Shown: positions 8,371-15,838 of the stretch, piece after piece
Numbering within the stretch: position 1 is the first letter of the stretch
Layout: each line of letters begins with the position of its first letter
Origin: JBBIJH01 sp037446075
Lineage (GTDB): Bacteria; Bacteroidota; Ignavibacteria; UBA10030; JAHEZR01
Reading direction: 5' to 3'
DNA length: 32,823 nt
NCBI GenBank assembly: GCA_037446075.1
Contig: JBBIJH010000010.1
Span: forward strand, 1-32,823
Program-made: the position numbers and the translations under genes
The notes under the pieces: generated by a model
Told to the model about the DNA's origin: nothing
The model's input: the letters and a program-made list of their open reading frames with translations, nothing else
Database searches by the model: none

Positions 8371-8946
8371 ATGCTCGAGTATGCACTGGGATTAATCGAG
8401 ACGAAGGGACTGGTCGGAGCAATCGAAGCCGCAGACGCAATGCTGAAGGCTGCGAACGTTCACCTGATTGGCAAAGAGCGCGCGGATGCTGGCTTGATGA
8501 CTGTCAAGGTCGTCGGTGAGACTGCCGCGGTACGCGCTGCGGTAGATGCTGGAACCGCTGCAGCGAAGCGTGTTGGCGAGCTTGTCTCTTCCCATGTGAT
8601 TCCGCGCCCTGCCGAGGGCATGGAAGATCTGATCTTTGCAAAAGCCGCCGTGACCCGAGAGGAACTAGAGATGAAATTTGCGATCCCCACTCCTGCAGCA
8701 GGCACTGAGGAGGGTGAAAAGGTTCAAGGGGCTGGTCAAATTTCGGGCGTTCCTCTCGATGAGGAGCTTTCTCCGACATCTGACGAGGAAAAAGCATACC
8801 TGGAGGAGCTACTCCGGATGACGGTGCCGCAGCTCCGTTCACTGGCAAGGCAAGTCGAGGGATTGTCGATCTACGGACGGCAGATCTCAAGAGCGAATAA
8901 AGAGCAGCTCATCAGAGAATTAATGAAAGCAAAGTTCAAGAAGTAG
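8371..8946 (+). CDS. BMC shell protein with C-terminal Rho-N/SAP-like tail
   Basis: From ATG 8371 the protein has 191 residues. Residues 4-88 are a BMC domain (ALGLIETKGLVGAIEAADAM, pore loop ADAG at 38-41, HVIPRP at 75-80). Residues 89-140 are an acidic, Pro/Gly/Glu-rich linker. Residues 144-188 (LEELLRMTVPQLRSLARQ, then RANKEQLIRELM) have the helix-extended-loop-helix pattern of Rho N-terminal and SAP domains, which bind nucleic acid. A fused C-terminal DNA-binding-like domain is known in the shell protein EutK, though of winged-helix type. TTG 8320 is an alternative start adding 17 residues; the ATG is preferred because its N-terminus matches other shell proteins and a GAGA lies just upstream. 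The gene follows the first BMC gene by 93 bases. Confidence 0.9.
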   Translation: MLEYALGLIETKGLVGAIEAADAMLKAANVHLIGKERADAGLMTVKVVGETAAVRAAVDAGTAAAKRVGELVSSHVIPRPAEGMEDLIFAKAAVTREELEMKFAIPTPAAGTEEGEKVQGAGQISGVPLDEELSPTSDEEKAYLEELLRMTVPQLRSLARQVEGLSIYGRQISRANKEQLIRELMKAKFKK

Positions 8947-8969
8947 TACGCAACTGTGTTATCAACAGA

Positions 8970-8992
8970 AAAGCCCTCTCGTCGAGGGCTTT
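8970..8992. terminator. Hairpin terminator between the BMC unit and the convergent barrel gene
   Basis: AAAGCCCTC (8970-8978) and GAGGGCTTT (8984-8992) form a perfect nine-base-pair stem with a five-base loop, followed by a pyrimidine-rich CTGCTTTC. It lies 24 bases after the BMC stop and 18 bases before the end of the opposite-strand gene, so it can serve both. The T-tract is short. Confidence 0.75.
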
Positions 8993-9009
8993 CTGCTTTC
9001 CGTCCTTCG

Positions 9010-10449
9010 TCAGAACGGCCTCTCTATGCGGAGGAGGATCTTTGGTGGTGCTTTCCGGTCTGTGCGCCAGGCGAGAGCGAGTCGGGTGGATCCATCACGA
9101 GATCCGATAGCCACGCCGATATCAGACTTCCACTGATTACCTGAGAGTTTTCCAAATCCGTCAATGAAGGGCATGGTTGGAAGGACATTGTTTGTCATCC
9201 CGGCATCCGCAAAGACAATAAAAGTAGTGTGCCCAAATAACCAGTCGGGCCAGAAGCCTAAGTCCTCGAGAACAGAGCCTGAAAGCACATACTCTACATT
9301 CCCAAGGATCATCCGGTTGCCAGAAAACTCCTTGTAGCTGAAGGCATTCAATGTCCCGACTCCGCCCAGTTCAAAGGACCTCTGAGCAGGCAAGTTGCCT
9401 TGCGAACTTCCGACCCGTATCCTGAAGTTTATGTTGTCATACCGTGATAGCGGTTGTGCCCTGCGGACTTCGAGAAGATAGCGGTTGAAAGTAAAATCCC
9501 CTCCGAGATCTCCGCCCGCAAATTCCGTGCTGGCATGAATATTCCAACCTCTGGGGACTCCGCGCATTTGTGTCACAGTATTGATGTCCACACTCAGGCT
9601 GGTGCTTTTCATCTTCCCGTCGTTAATGGGTGGGTTCTCACGGAATCGTCTATTTCCACCAAACAAAGCCCAGCCGGTATTCTTCGAAAGGCTTTTATAG
9701 TCGTCTACAAGGTAGTCGGCTCTCAGGCGAACTCTTTCTGTCAGGTACTGTGCTACATGTACACTGAACCCGTCCTTCCTGAAATAGTCATGGTAATCTT
9801 GCCGTACAAACAGGGCCGCAAGGGTGTTCTCGCCCGTTCTGATGAACCACTCATCCTTTGTGTCAACTACACTGTGTCCTTCCGCTCCAAATTCAAGTCG
9901 GTAGCGATTGAAGATCCATCTGTCCAGAGCTAGATTCCCCTGCCAACGGTGTGTCTTAAACCCGTAGCCGATGGAGCCGTACGCCGAGAAACCTCTTCCC
10001 CCATCCCAGTAATATTCTTTGGCCGACCCCAAGCCAAGGAAGATACCTTCAACTCGGTTGTAACGGAAGATCAAAGGATCGAGGTCTGTAATCCGGGCTG
10101 ACCAATGCAGCGGGTAACTCACGCGAACCGGCTTATATCGTATGTATGTTCTTTTCTTTCTCCCTCCCATCTGTTCACCATAATTTGTGTCTTCGTATGC
10201 TAATACAGGTTTTCGTTCAAATAGCGAGTCATTCTCTTCGACCTCTCCTTCCTTTGCCCAATACCGTTCCATCATACGATCGATCTTATTGAGGATGTCA
10301 TCAACGATGCGGTCCATCTGTTTTTTGATAATATCCTTGCTCGAATCTTGCTCAGCAGGAACAGGGAAATCCTGAGAGTTCGCGGAAGGAGTTAAAGAGA
10401 GGATGAGGTAACTGAGGAAGGCGAAAGCGAAAAGTCTCTGGGGGACCAT
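9010..10449 (-). CDS. Outer-membrane beta-barrel protein, D15/BamA-like C-terminal barrel
   Basis: The 479-residue protein has a signal peptide (hydrophobic residues 6-24, cleavage likely at ANS-Q), a polar helical linker (about 30-90, with IIKKQMDRIVDDILNKIDRM), then alternating beta-strand sequence to the end. The block FELGGVGTLNAFSYKEFSGN and the following GNVEYVLSG resemble the LGG..TLRGF / N.EYR signature of the BamA/TamA (Omp85, bacterial surface antigen) barrel. It ends with an aromatic residue, IERPF, as barrels recognised by BAM do. No POTRA domains are evident, so it is not BamA itself; it may be a patatin-less or DUF5686-type relative. AGGAG precedes ATG 10449 well. It faces the BMC unit tail to tail. 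Confidence 0.75.
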   Translation of the reverse strand: MVPQRLFAFAFLSYLILSLTPSANSQDFPVPAEQDSSKDIIKKQMDRIVDDILNKIDRMMERYWAKEGEVEENDSLFERKPVLAYEDTNYGEQMGGRKKRTYIRYKPVRVSYPLHWSARITDLDPLIFRYNRVEGIFLGLGSAKEYYWDGGRGFSAYGSIGYGFKTHRWQGNLALDRWIFNRYRLEFGAEGHSVVDTKDEWFIRTGENTLAALFVRQDYHDYFRKDGFSVHVAQYLTERVRLRADYLVDDYKSLSKNTGWALFGGNRRFRENPPINDGKMKSTSLSVDINTVTQMRGVPRGWNIHASTEFAGGDLGGDFTFNRYLLEVRRAQPLSRYDNINFRIRVGSSQGNLPAQRSFELGGVGTLNAFSYKEFSGNRMILGNVEYVLSGSVLEDLGFWPDWLFGHTTFIVFADAGMTNNVLPTMPFIDGFGKLSGNQWKSDIGVAIGSRDGSTRLALAWRTDRKAPPKILLRIERPF

Positions 10450-10538
10450 ATCTGAGTCTCCTCTTCGTATTAACCTTTTTCTGCCACATTCTACGTCTAA
10501 GAATCAGAATTGTTACGTGAGCCGTCGGTCCACCGGCC

Positions 10539-10567
10539 TTGCACTCCTTCAGAAATCTTTGTAGTTT
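10539..10567 (+). promoter_or_regulatory. Probable promoter of pdxJ
   Basis: TTGCAC (10539-10544) and TAGTTT (10562-10567) are spaced by 17 bases, about 36 bases before ATG 10604. The layout matches the other promoters in this window. Confidence 0.5.
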
Positions 10568-10603
10568 AGACTCCAGATCAGCGTTTCCGGTTTCTTCTTG
10601 TCC

Positions 10604-11317
10604 ATGCGACTCGCCGTCAATATTGACCATATCGCAACGCTTCGCCAAGCACGTGGGGGTGTAGAGCCCGACCCAATCACGGGTGCTCAGATTTGCGAGC
10701 TTGCGGGGGCTGAGGGAATCGTGTGCCATCTCCGCGAAGATCGCCGCCACATCAACGACCGGGATCTGAGGCTGCTCCGCGAGATGATTAAAACAAAGTT
10801 AGATCTTGAAATGGCAGCGACAGAGGAGATCATCAAGATTGCAATTGAAGTTCATCCGGATCTTTGCACTCTCGTGCCGGAGCGGCGACAGGAGCTGACG
10901 ACAGAAGGTGGATTGGATGTGAAGAAACACAGGGCCCATCTGAAGAAGACGATCGAACGACTGCACAAGTACGGGATCCCCGTGAGTCTCTTCGTCGACC
11001 CAGTCAAGGAGCAGATTGAAACCGCAGCGAAGCTCGGCGCCGATTTTATCGAGATCCACACGGGGGAGTATGCAAACGCCCGGACGGAAATAAAGGCATC
11101 CGAGCATCTTGACCGCATTCGCAAGATGGCAGGCTTTGGTAGAACCCTAGGTCTACGGGTAAATGCGGGCCATGGACTGAACTACGTGAACATTCGCCCA
11201 ATCACACTGTTGGAAGATATTGAGGAAGTGAGCATCGGTCATGCAATCATTTCGCGGGCTGTTTTCGTGGGGCTGGAAGATGCCGTGCGCGAAATGGTGA
11301 GACTTGTGCGAGGGTAA
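10604..11317 (+). CDS. pdxJ: Pyridoxine 5'-phosphate synthase
   Basis: The 237-residue protein makes pyridoxine 5'-phosphate from 1-deoxyxylulose 5-phosphate and 3-amino-2-oxopropyl phosphate, the last ring-closing step of DXP-dependent vitamin B6 synthesis. The family signatures are complete: RLAVNIDHIATLRQARGG at the N-terminus, GIVCHLREDRRHI, LCTLVPERRQELTTEGG, FVDPVKEQI, FIEIHTGEYA, and the C-terminal LRVNAGHGLNY with VSIGHAIISRA. A TIM barrel of this length is normal. ATG 10604 is chosen because the protein then begins as other PdxJ proteins do; TTG 10598 would add two residues. It is a single-gene unit, divergent from the barrel gene. Confidence 0.97.
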   Translation: MRLAVNIDHIATLRQARGGVEPDPITGAQICELAGAEGIVCHLREDRRHINDRDLRLLREMIKTKLDLEMAATEEIIKIAIEVHPDLCTLVPERRQELTTEGGLDVKKHRAHLKKTIERLHKYGIPVSLFVDPVKEQIETAAKLGADFIEIHTGEYANARTEIKASEHLDRIRKMAGFGRTLGLRVNAGHGLNYVNIRPITLLEDIEEVSIGHAIISRAVFVGLEDAVREMVRLVRG

Positions 11318-11338
11318 ACGATTCTGCTTTTCCTTCTG

Positions 11339-12148
11339 CTATTCCTTTATCCTGCGTTTGATTGTTCCCAGCAAATCTGACGCCTCCTTTCGCAGCTCCT
11401 CCTCCTGCCCATTCTTCCTTGCAAGCGAAACTGCAATCGATAGATGGCCCTGAGCCTTGTCGTACTGTTTCTGGCCAAAGTACGCGCGGGCAAGTTCGAA
11501 GTGGTAAACACTCACTTCCGGTTGAAGCTGGATTGCCTTTTCAAAGTTCCGGATTGCGTCATCTTTGTTGCCCCAACTGACGCCGAAGAGCCAGCGAAAC
11601 AGCTTCATCCGTTCACTCAGTTTTAGATGTGCTCTCCCGAACAAGTGATAGGTCTCAGCATTCCGCGGATCCAAGTCGATGGCTTTCTGGCAGTCGTCTC
11701 TAACGTCGTTCATTAAACTTGAAAATTTCCAGATGTTCTTGAACATCGCCAGATGGCTATTCGCTGCGGCCCGTTGAACGTACGCTTCAGCCCCCTGCGG
11801 TTTGACGGCGACTGCCTGATCAGCATAACGAGCAGCTTCCTGAAACCTCTGAAGCTGTTTTTCTTTCTGTTCATCTGTCGTGATGGGAAAATGCCCACCG
11901 AGGATCCGGTAGACGTGACTTACTTTCCAGAGAGCTTCATAGTTTAGCGAATCCAGCGAGAGGATTTCAAGATATTTTTCCAGTGCTTTCTCCGCCTCGA
12001 GATGCTTCTGTACATGTTCATCAGCTTCGACCATCAATTGGGAGATCCGGGAAGCTAGATCAGGGGACTGCGAGAATGCACCGGGAGAAAGAACACCAGC
12101 CAGAAAAGAGACGGGAAGGAAAAACAACCAATATTTTGGCGGGCTCAC
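11339..12148 (-). CDS. Secreted TPR-repeat protein
   Basis: The 269-residue protein begins with a hydrophobic signal sequence (YWLFFLPVSFLAGVLSPGAFS), so it is exported, and no lipobox cysteine is seen. Helical repeats follow: residues about 40-75 (ALEKYLEILSLDSLNYEALW), 100-125 (AVAVKPQGAEAYVQRA), 150-175 (AIDLDPRNAETYHLFG) and 200-245 (AIQLQPEVSVYHFELA). These have the TPR spacing and the AxxLxP/YxxxA pattern. The KIWKFSSLMNDVRDDC region and overall plan resemble RMD-like TPR proteins. The start is GTG at 12148 with no clear ribosome-binding site. It follows the bifunctional nuclease gene by 61 bases and ends 21 bases from pdxJ, tail to tail. Confidence 0.8.
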   Translation of the reverse strand: MSPPKYWLFFLPVSFLAGVLSPGAFSQSPDLASRISQLMVEADEHVQKHLEAEKALEKYLEILSLDSLNYEALWKVSHVYRILGGHFPITTDEQKEKQLQRFQEAARYADQAVAVKPQGAEAYVQRAAANSHLAMFKNIWKFSSLMNDVRDDCQKAIDLDPRNAETYHLFGRAHLKLSERMKLFRWLFGVSWGNKDDAIRNFEKAIQLQPEVSVYHFELARAYFGQKQYDKAQGHLSIAVSLARKNGQEEELRKEASDLLGTIKRRIKE

Positions 12149-12209
12149 AATCGAGTAGGATCGATGGAAAGGGGGTAGACCGCGGGCCTTCCTTCCTTGA
12201 GAACAATCC

Positions 12210-12785
12210 TCAGTTATCAGGGGCGAGCTTGCGGATCTCGTCCCGGATACGGGCTGCTCTCTCGTAATCTTCTTTCTCGATGGCGTCCTTCAGATCCAAA
12301 TGGAGTGCCTCGAGCTTCGAAAGCTTCGGGGTTGGGGCTTTTTTCTCTTTTGCCGGTGGAGGTAACCGTTCTCCCTCTTCTCCCTCACTCTCGGGGACGA
12401 ACGAGGCTTCATCCATTACTTTCTCCGAAACATAGATCGGAACGCCGTAGCGCACGGCGAGAGCAATGGCATCACTGGGGCGGGAGTCAATCTCCTGGGA
12501 GTCGAGGGAAAGTTTAGCGTAGAATGTCCCGTCTTTTAATTCACTGACGGTCACCTCGGAAAGGGAGACTCCGAGCCGGTCGATGATTGTCTTCATCAAG
12601 TCGTGGGTCAGCGGCCTAGGCGGTTTGATCCCCTCCATTTCGAGGGCAATCGACTGCGCTTCAAATGCGCCGATGATAATGGGAAGACGGCGGTTACCAC
12701 TGACTTCTTTCAAGATCAGGGCATACGCGCCGCCACTCGCTGGGCTGGTTGAGAGTCCCAGAATGTCCACTTGCACTTTGTCCAC
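12210..12785 (-). CDS. Bifunctional nuclease family (DUF151) protein with C-terminal UVR motif
   Basis: The 191-residue protein has a DUF151/BFN domain at about 1-130 (LPIIIGAFEAQSIALEMEG, RPLTHDLM, SRPSDAIALAVR), an acidic and proline-rich linker, and at 155-187 a UVR motif (ALHLDLKDAIEKEDYERAAR) like the UvrB/UvrC contact helix pair. The BFN-UVR architecture is common in FCB bacteria; plant and bacterial BFN proteins have been reported to cleave DNA and RNA. The GTG start at 12785 is well supported by GGGAGGAAG six bases upstream. The gene lies 102 bases after etfA and may have its own weak promoter. Confidence 0.92.
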   Translation of the reverse strand: MDKVQVDILGLSTSPASGGAYALILKEVSGNRRLPIIIGAFEAQSIALEMEGIKPPRPLTHDLMKTIIDRLGVSLSEVTVSELKDGTFYAKLSLDSQEIDSRPSDAIALAVRYGVPIYVSEKVMDEASFVPESEGEEGERLPPPAKEKKAPTPKLSKLEALHLDLKDAIEKEDYERAARIRDEIRKLAPDN

Positions 12786-12845
12786 GAGCTTCCTCCCTTT
12801 CTGAAAGATCCGGACATCGATACGGGATTGAATTCGCTGCCATCT

Positions 12846-12874
12846 ATTTTCACAAACAAAAAGGAAAAAGTCAA
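12846..12874 (-). promoter_or_regulatory. Possible promoter of the bifunctional nuclease gene
   Basis: On the minus strand TTGACT (12869-12874) precedes GAAAAT (12846-12851) by 17 bases, in the A/T-rich gap after etfA. The -10 is poor, so read-through from etfBA is an alternative. Confidence 0.27.
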
Positions 12875-12887
12875 ATAAAAAATTGTC

Positions 12888-13865
12888 TTATTCCTTGCCT
12901 AAGAGATTTTTTAGCTCTTTTGTCAAAGCAGGAAGGATTTCAAAAACATCCCCTACAATTCCGTAGTCCGCCACCTGGAAGATAGGAGCCTCTTTATCCT
13001 TATTGATTGCAACGATATATCTCGACGAGGACATCCCGGCTAAGTGTTGCACAGCCCCAGAAATACCACAGGCAATGTAAAGAGTTGGGGACACAGTTTT
13101 TCCGGTTTGACCCACCTGTTCGTCGTGCGGTCTCCAACCTGCATCCACCACGGCACGCGAGGCACCTACTGCGGCACCAAGTACGTCCGCCAGCTCCTCG
13201 ATCAGATGGAAATTCTCCGGACCTTTCAACCCTCGCCCACCAGAGACGATGATCTGTGCCTCTGTAACATCTGGCCGTCCTGAGGCTCGGTGGAGCTCTT
13301 TCACCCGGGAACCAAAATCCGAATCTCCAAGCTCGACAGCTACGTTTTCTACCCGGGCTCTCTTGCCGTTGTTTACTCCTGCCGTGAAGACGTTCGGACG
13401 GAGTGTAAAAACTTTCACTCGGGAGTTTATCCTCACATCGACGAGCGCCTTCCCAGCGTACACCGGTCGAGTAGCTATGACCTCTCCATTTTCCACACGA
13501 AGACTCGTGCAATCCATGGCGACCCCAGCGTCCAGCTTCACGGCAACACGCGGCATCAAATCTTTTCCCATCGCGCTTGCCGCTGCAAGAAGAATCTCCG
13601 CTTCTTCCCGCCGAGCGATAGCTTCAACAATGCGCGCATACGCTGTGCTGGAATACTGCCTTAGTCGAGGATCATCAACAGCAAGTACCCTTTCAATGCC
13701 AAAACCACCAAGTTCCTCTCCGATGGCCTCCACAGCGGAGCCGACCACGACCCCTACCGAATCGCCCCCGAGTTGGTCTGCTAAGTTCCGCGCGGTCCTG
13801 GACACTTCAAAAGCTGACTTACGGAACTTCCCTTCTCTCTGTTCTACAAAGGCAAGAATCTTCAT
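12888..13865 (-). CDS. etfA: Electron transfer flavoprotein alpha subunit
   Basis: The 325-residue protein pairs with EtfB to carry electrons from acyl-CoA and other dehydrogenases to the respiratory chain. It has an N-terminal ETF alpha/beta-fold domain and the C-terminal FAD-binding domain: VSGGRGLKGPENF near 208-220, GASRAVVDAGWRPHDEQVGQ near 234-253, TLYIACGISGAVQHLAGM and AINKDKEAPIFQVADYGIVG. All FAD-contact blocks of EtfA are present. It starts six bases after the etfB stop, so the two are co-translated. Nothing in the window shows which dehydrogenase it serves. Confidence 0.97.
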   Translation of the reverse strand: MKILAFVEQREGKFRKSAFEVSRTARNLADQLGGDSVGVVVGSAVEAIGEELGGFGIERVLAVDDPRLRQYSSTAYARIVEAIARREEAEILLAAASAMGKDLMPRVAVKLDAGVAMDCTSLRVENGEVIATRPVYAGKALVDVRINSRVKVFTLRPNVFTAGVNNGKRARVENVAVELGDSDFGSRVKELHRASGRPDVTEAQIIVSGGRGLKGPENFHLIEELADVLGAAVGASRAVVDAGWRPHDEQVGQTGKTVSPTLYIACGISGAVQHLAGMSSSRYIVAINKDKEAPIFQVADYGIVGDVFEILPALTKELKNLLGKE

Positions 13866-13871
13866 GGACTA

Positions 13872-14618
13872 TCAGACCACTTTAGCCTCTTCATGAAGCA
13901 GGCGCACAAGCTCCGGGACTGCCGACGCATCAGCACCGACGATTCTTCCCGGACTTTTCGCAGGGGGTTTTCTCATCGCCAGCACCTCAACCTTTGAAGA
14001 CACAGAAAGAGCAGGCCGTTCTTCGATCGGTTTGCTCTTCGCGGCCATGATCCCTCTCAACGACGGATAACGAGGCTCGTTCAATCCCTTCTGTGCGGTG
14101 AATACTGCCGGGAGACTTACCTCCACGATTTCGTGCCCTCCCTCGATTTCTCTCTGGGCGGTTGCCTTCCCATCCGTGATCTCAAGCTTTACAACGACGG
14201 AAACCGACGGGAGAGCGAGCATCTCGGCTACAAGTGTCCCGACTTGCGCGTCATCATAGTCAATAGACTGCTTCCCGAAGAAAATGATATCAGGTGCAAG
14301 GTCTTTGATGGCTTCTGCTAGCGCCTTTGCGACGGCGAAGGAGTCTCGCGTTGAGTCGTCTCTCAGCAGGATCGCCCGGTCCACCCCCATGGCAAGCGCC
14401 TTCCGGAGCGTCTCCTTGTGGGCATCTCCGCCAAGAGAAATCGCGATGACGTTTCCCCCAAACTTTTCCTTCAGTCGCAGGCACTCCTCGATGGCAAACT
14501 CGTCGTAGGGGTTTAAGATGTAGTTGACCTTCGTCTTATCAATCGTTTTGCCGTCTTGTGCGATCGTCACCCGAGTTTCTGTATCGGGGACATGATTGAT
14601 GCAAACAACGATCTTCAT
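13872..14618 (-). CDS. etfB: Electron transfer flavoprotein beta subunit
   Basis: The 248-residue protein begins KIVVCINHVPDTETRV, the standard EtfB start, and has NYILNPYDEFAIEE, the AMP-site region ISLGGDAHKETLRKALAMG, FFGKQSIDYDDAQVG and the ETF-beta recognition-loop signature around AVFTAQKGLNEPRYPSLRGI. It binds AMP and, with EtfA, forms the FAD-containing heterodimer. ATG 14618 is preferred; the open frame extends four codons to TTG 14630 without a better ribosome-binding site. It heads the etfBA unit and is divergent from rpsT. Confidence 0.97.
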   Translation of the reverse strand: MKIVVCINHVPDTETRVTIAQDGKTIDKTKVNYILNPYDEFAIEECLRLKEKFGGNVIAISLGGDAHKETLRKALAMGVDRAILLRDDSTRDSFAVAKALAEAIKDLAPDIIFFGKQSIDYDDAQVGTLVAEMLALPSVSVVVKLEITDGKATAQREIEGGHEIVEVSLPAVFTAQKGLNEPRYPSLRGIMAAKSKPIEERPALSVSSKVEVLAMRKPPAKSPGRIVGADASAVPELVRLLHEEAKVV

Positions 14619-14667
14619 CTCGACATTCAAAGGAGTGAGAACGAATCAGTCAAAAACAACTTGAAAA

Positions 14668-14696
14668 AATATATCTACAAAACGGTACAAATGCAA
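14668..14696 (-). promoter_or_regulatory. Probable promoter of etfBA
   Basis: On the minus strand TTGCAT (14691-14696) is 17 bases before TATATT (14668-14673), about 50 bases upstream of etfB. The -10 is the same as at other promoters here; the -35 matches only in part. Confidence 0.42.
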
Positions 14697-14823
14697 GCCA
14701 AGACGACGGACGAAATTTGCCACAATCGGTTTTTCCGAAGTCGCCTTCGTACCATGTGAGACCACAGCTGGTGATGTGGGGAAGAAGGCCCTCACCTCCG
14801 AGAAGTGGAGGCAAATCGAAACG

Positions 14824-14852
14824 TTGACTGAGATTAGATTTCTTATTACCTT
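14824..14852 (+). promoter_or_regulatory. Probable promoter of rpsT
   Basis: TTGACT (14824-14829), 17 bases, then TACCTT (14847-14852, followed by TC) about 40 bases before rpsT. The downstream element also fits the Bacteroidota-type TAnnTTTG pattern at all but the last base. Confidence 0.45.
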
Positions 14853-14892
14853 TCATTCCAGAATTTTCGAATCCACCAAATGAGAAAGCCTT

Positions 14893-15147
14893 ATGGCACA
14901 GCACAAATCTGCTTTGAAACGAATGCGTCGGAGCGCCAGTCGCGCCGAACGTAATCGTCACTACAAATCCATGATGAAAACTGCAATCAAGCGAGTCCGA
15001 ATGGCAACGACCAAGGAGCAGGGTCAGACTGCGCTTCTGAAAGCGGTTTCTCTCCTTGATTCGTTAGCTGCGAAAGGTATTATCCACCGAAATAGTGCCG
15101 CAAATCAGAAATCGAAGCTGACCAAGTTAGTCAACAAACTCCAGTAA
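14893..15147 (+). CDS. rpsT: 30S ribosomal protein S20
   Basis: The 84-residue, very basic protein has the S20 pattern: AQHKSALKRMRRSASRAERN at the N-terminus, KTAIKRVR, and the C-terminal GIIHRNSAANQKSKLTKLVN. It binds 16S rRNA in the small-subunit body as a three-helix bundle. The length is typical. It is monocistronic, with a promoter and a hairpin terminator of its own, and divergent from etfBA. Confidence 0.97.
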   Translation: MAQHKSALKRMRRSASRAERNRHYKSMMKTAIKRVRMATTKEQGQTALLKAVSLLDSLAAKGIIHRNSAANQKSKLTKLVNKLQ

Positions 15148-15169
15148 GAGGTGCCCTTCAGCAAGAGAG

Positions 15170-15202
15170 AAGCCAGCCCCACAATGGCGTGACGGCTGGC
15201 TT
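15170..15202. terminator. Hairpin terminator after rpsT
   Basis: AAGCCAGCC (15170-15178) and GGCTGGCTT (15194-15202) form a nine-base-pair stem with a 15-base loop, running into TTTTCCGTTTC. It lies between the convergent ends of rpsT and the TPR gene and could act on both. Confidence 0.75.
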
Positions 15203-15235
15203 TTCCGTTTCTCGATCCTGCCTGAGCTCCATCCC

Positions 15236-15838
15236 TCAACGTGGCGGTTCGAGGGCCTTCCATTTCTGCTCAAGCTCGCGGATTCTTTGCTCGAAGCAGT
15301 TCTTAGCTTCTGGATTCCGGCGAAGAAACACTGAATAGGTTCGAATGGCCTCCCGAAAAGCTCCCTGATTCGCGTAGATCTCTGCAAGGGTCGGCGTGGC
15401 AATCTCGGTCGAAGGGTCGCTGACCCAATATTGTTCTTCGATGGAATCTGGAGATGCAAGAGAGGGATGGGCTATCCCTTTGACATGTTGCATTCCCTCC
15501 TGCTCAGCGCTGGCACTTTCGGCCGCATCAATACGGAGAAGCAATTCTCGGGCTTTCCTGCACTTGGGTTGTAGAACCAGGGCTGCGCTCAATTCTCCTC
15601 TTGCGTCTGAAAATCTATGAAGGTGGAAGTAACACTCGCCTAGGATTAAATGTCCGGTGGCGTAGTCGGGGTAACGCCTTATGCCACGTTCGCAGATCTC
15701 TCTGGCGTTCTCAAAACGTCCGGCGACAAGATAGAGGCTTGCTAATCGTGCGAAGAGTGGTGATTCTGGTTGATCCGAGAGTTTCCTTTCGAGCAACTCT
15801 ATTGTGAATATCGCAGGCTCTTGCAAATCGGGCCTCAT
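15236..15838 (-). CDS. TPR-repeat protein
   Basis: The 200-residue protein has no signal peptide or membrane span. TPR-like helix pairs are seen at about 25-60 (PLFARLASLYLVAGRFENAR, then GIRRYPDYATG), 62-95 (LILGECYFHLHRFSDARGEL) and 150-180 (LAEIYANQGAFREAIRTY). A low-complexity linker (100-140) separates them. Its ATG overlaps the stop of the preceding GT2 gene as ATGA, so the two are co-translated and the protein may help assemble or regulate that membrane transferase. The specific role is unknown. Confidence 0.82.
   Translation of the reverse strand: MRPDLQEPAIFTIELLERKLSDQPESPLFARLASLYLVAGRFENAREICERGIRRYPDYATGHLILGECYFHLHRFSDARGELSAALVLQPKCRKARELLLRIDAAESASAEQEGMQHVKGIAHPSLASPDSIEEQYWVSDPSTEIATPTLAEIYANQGAFREAIRTYSVFLRRNPEAKNCFEQRIRELEQKWKALEPPR

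Noticed and set aside
9454..9933. Plus-strand open frame of 159 codons
   Set aside because: It is opposite the outer-membrane barrel gene, which has a signal peptide, a good ribosome-binding site and barrel features.
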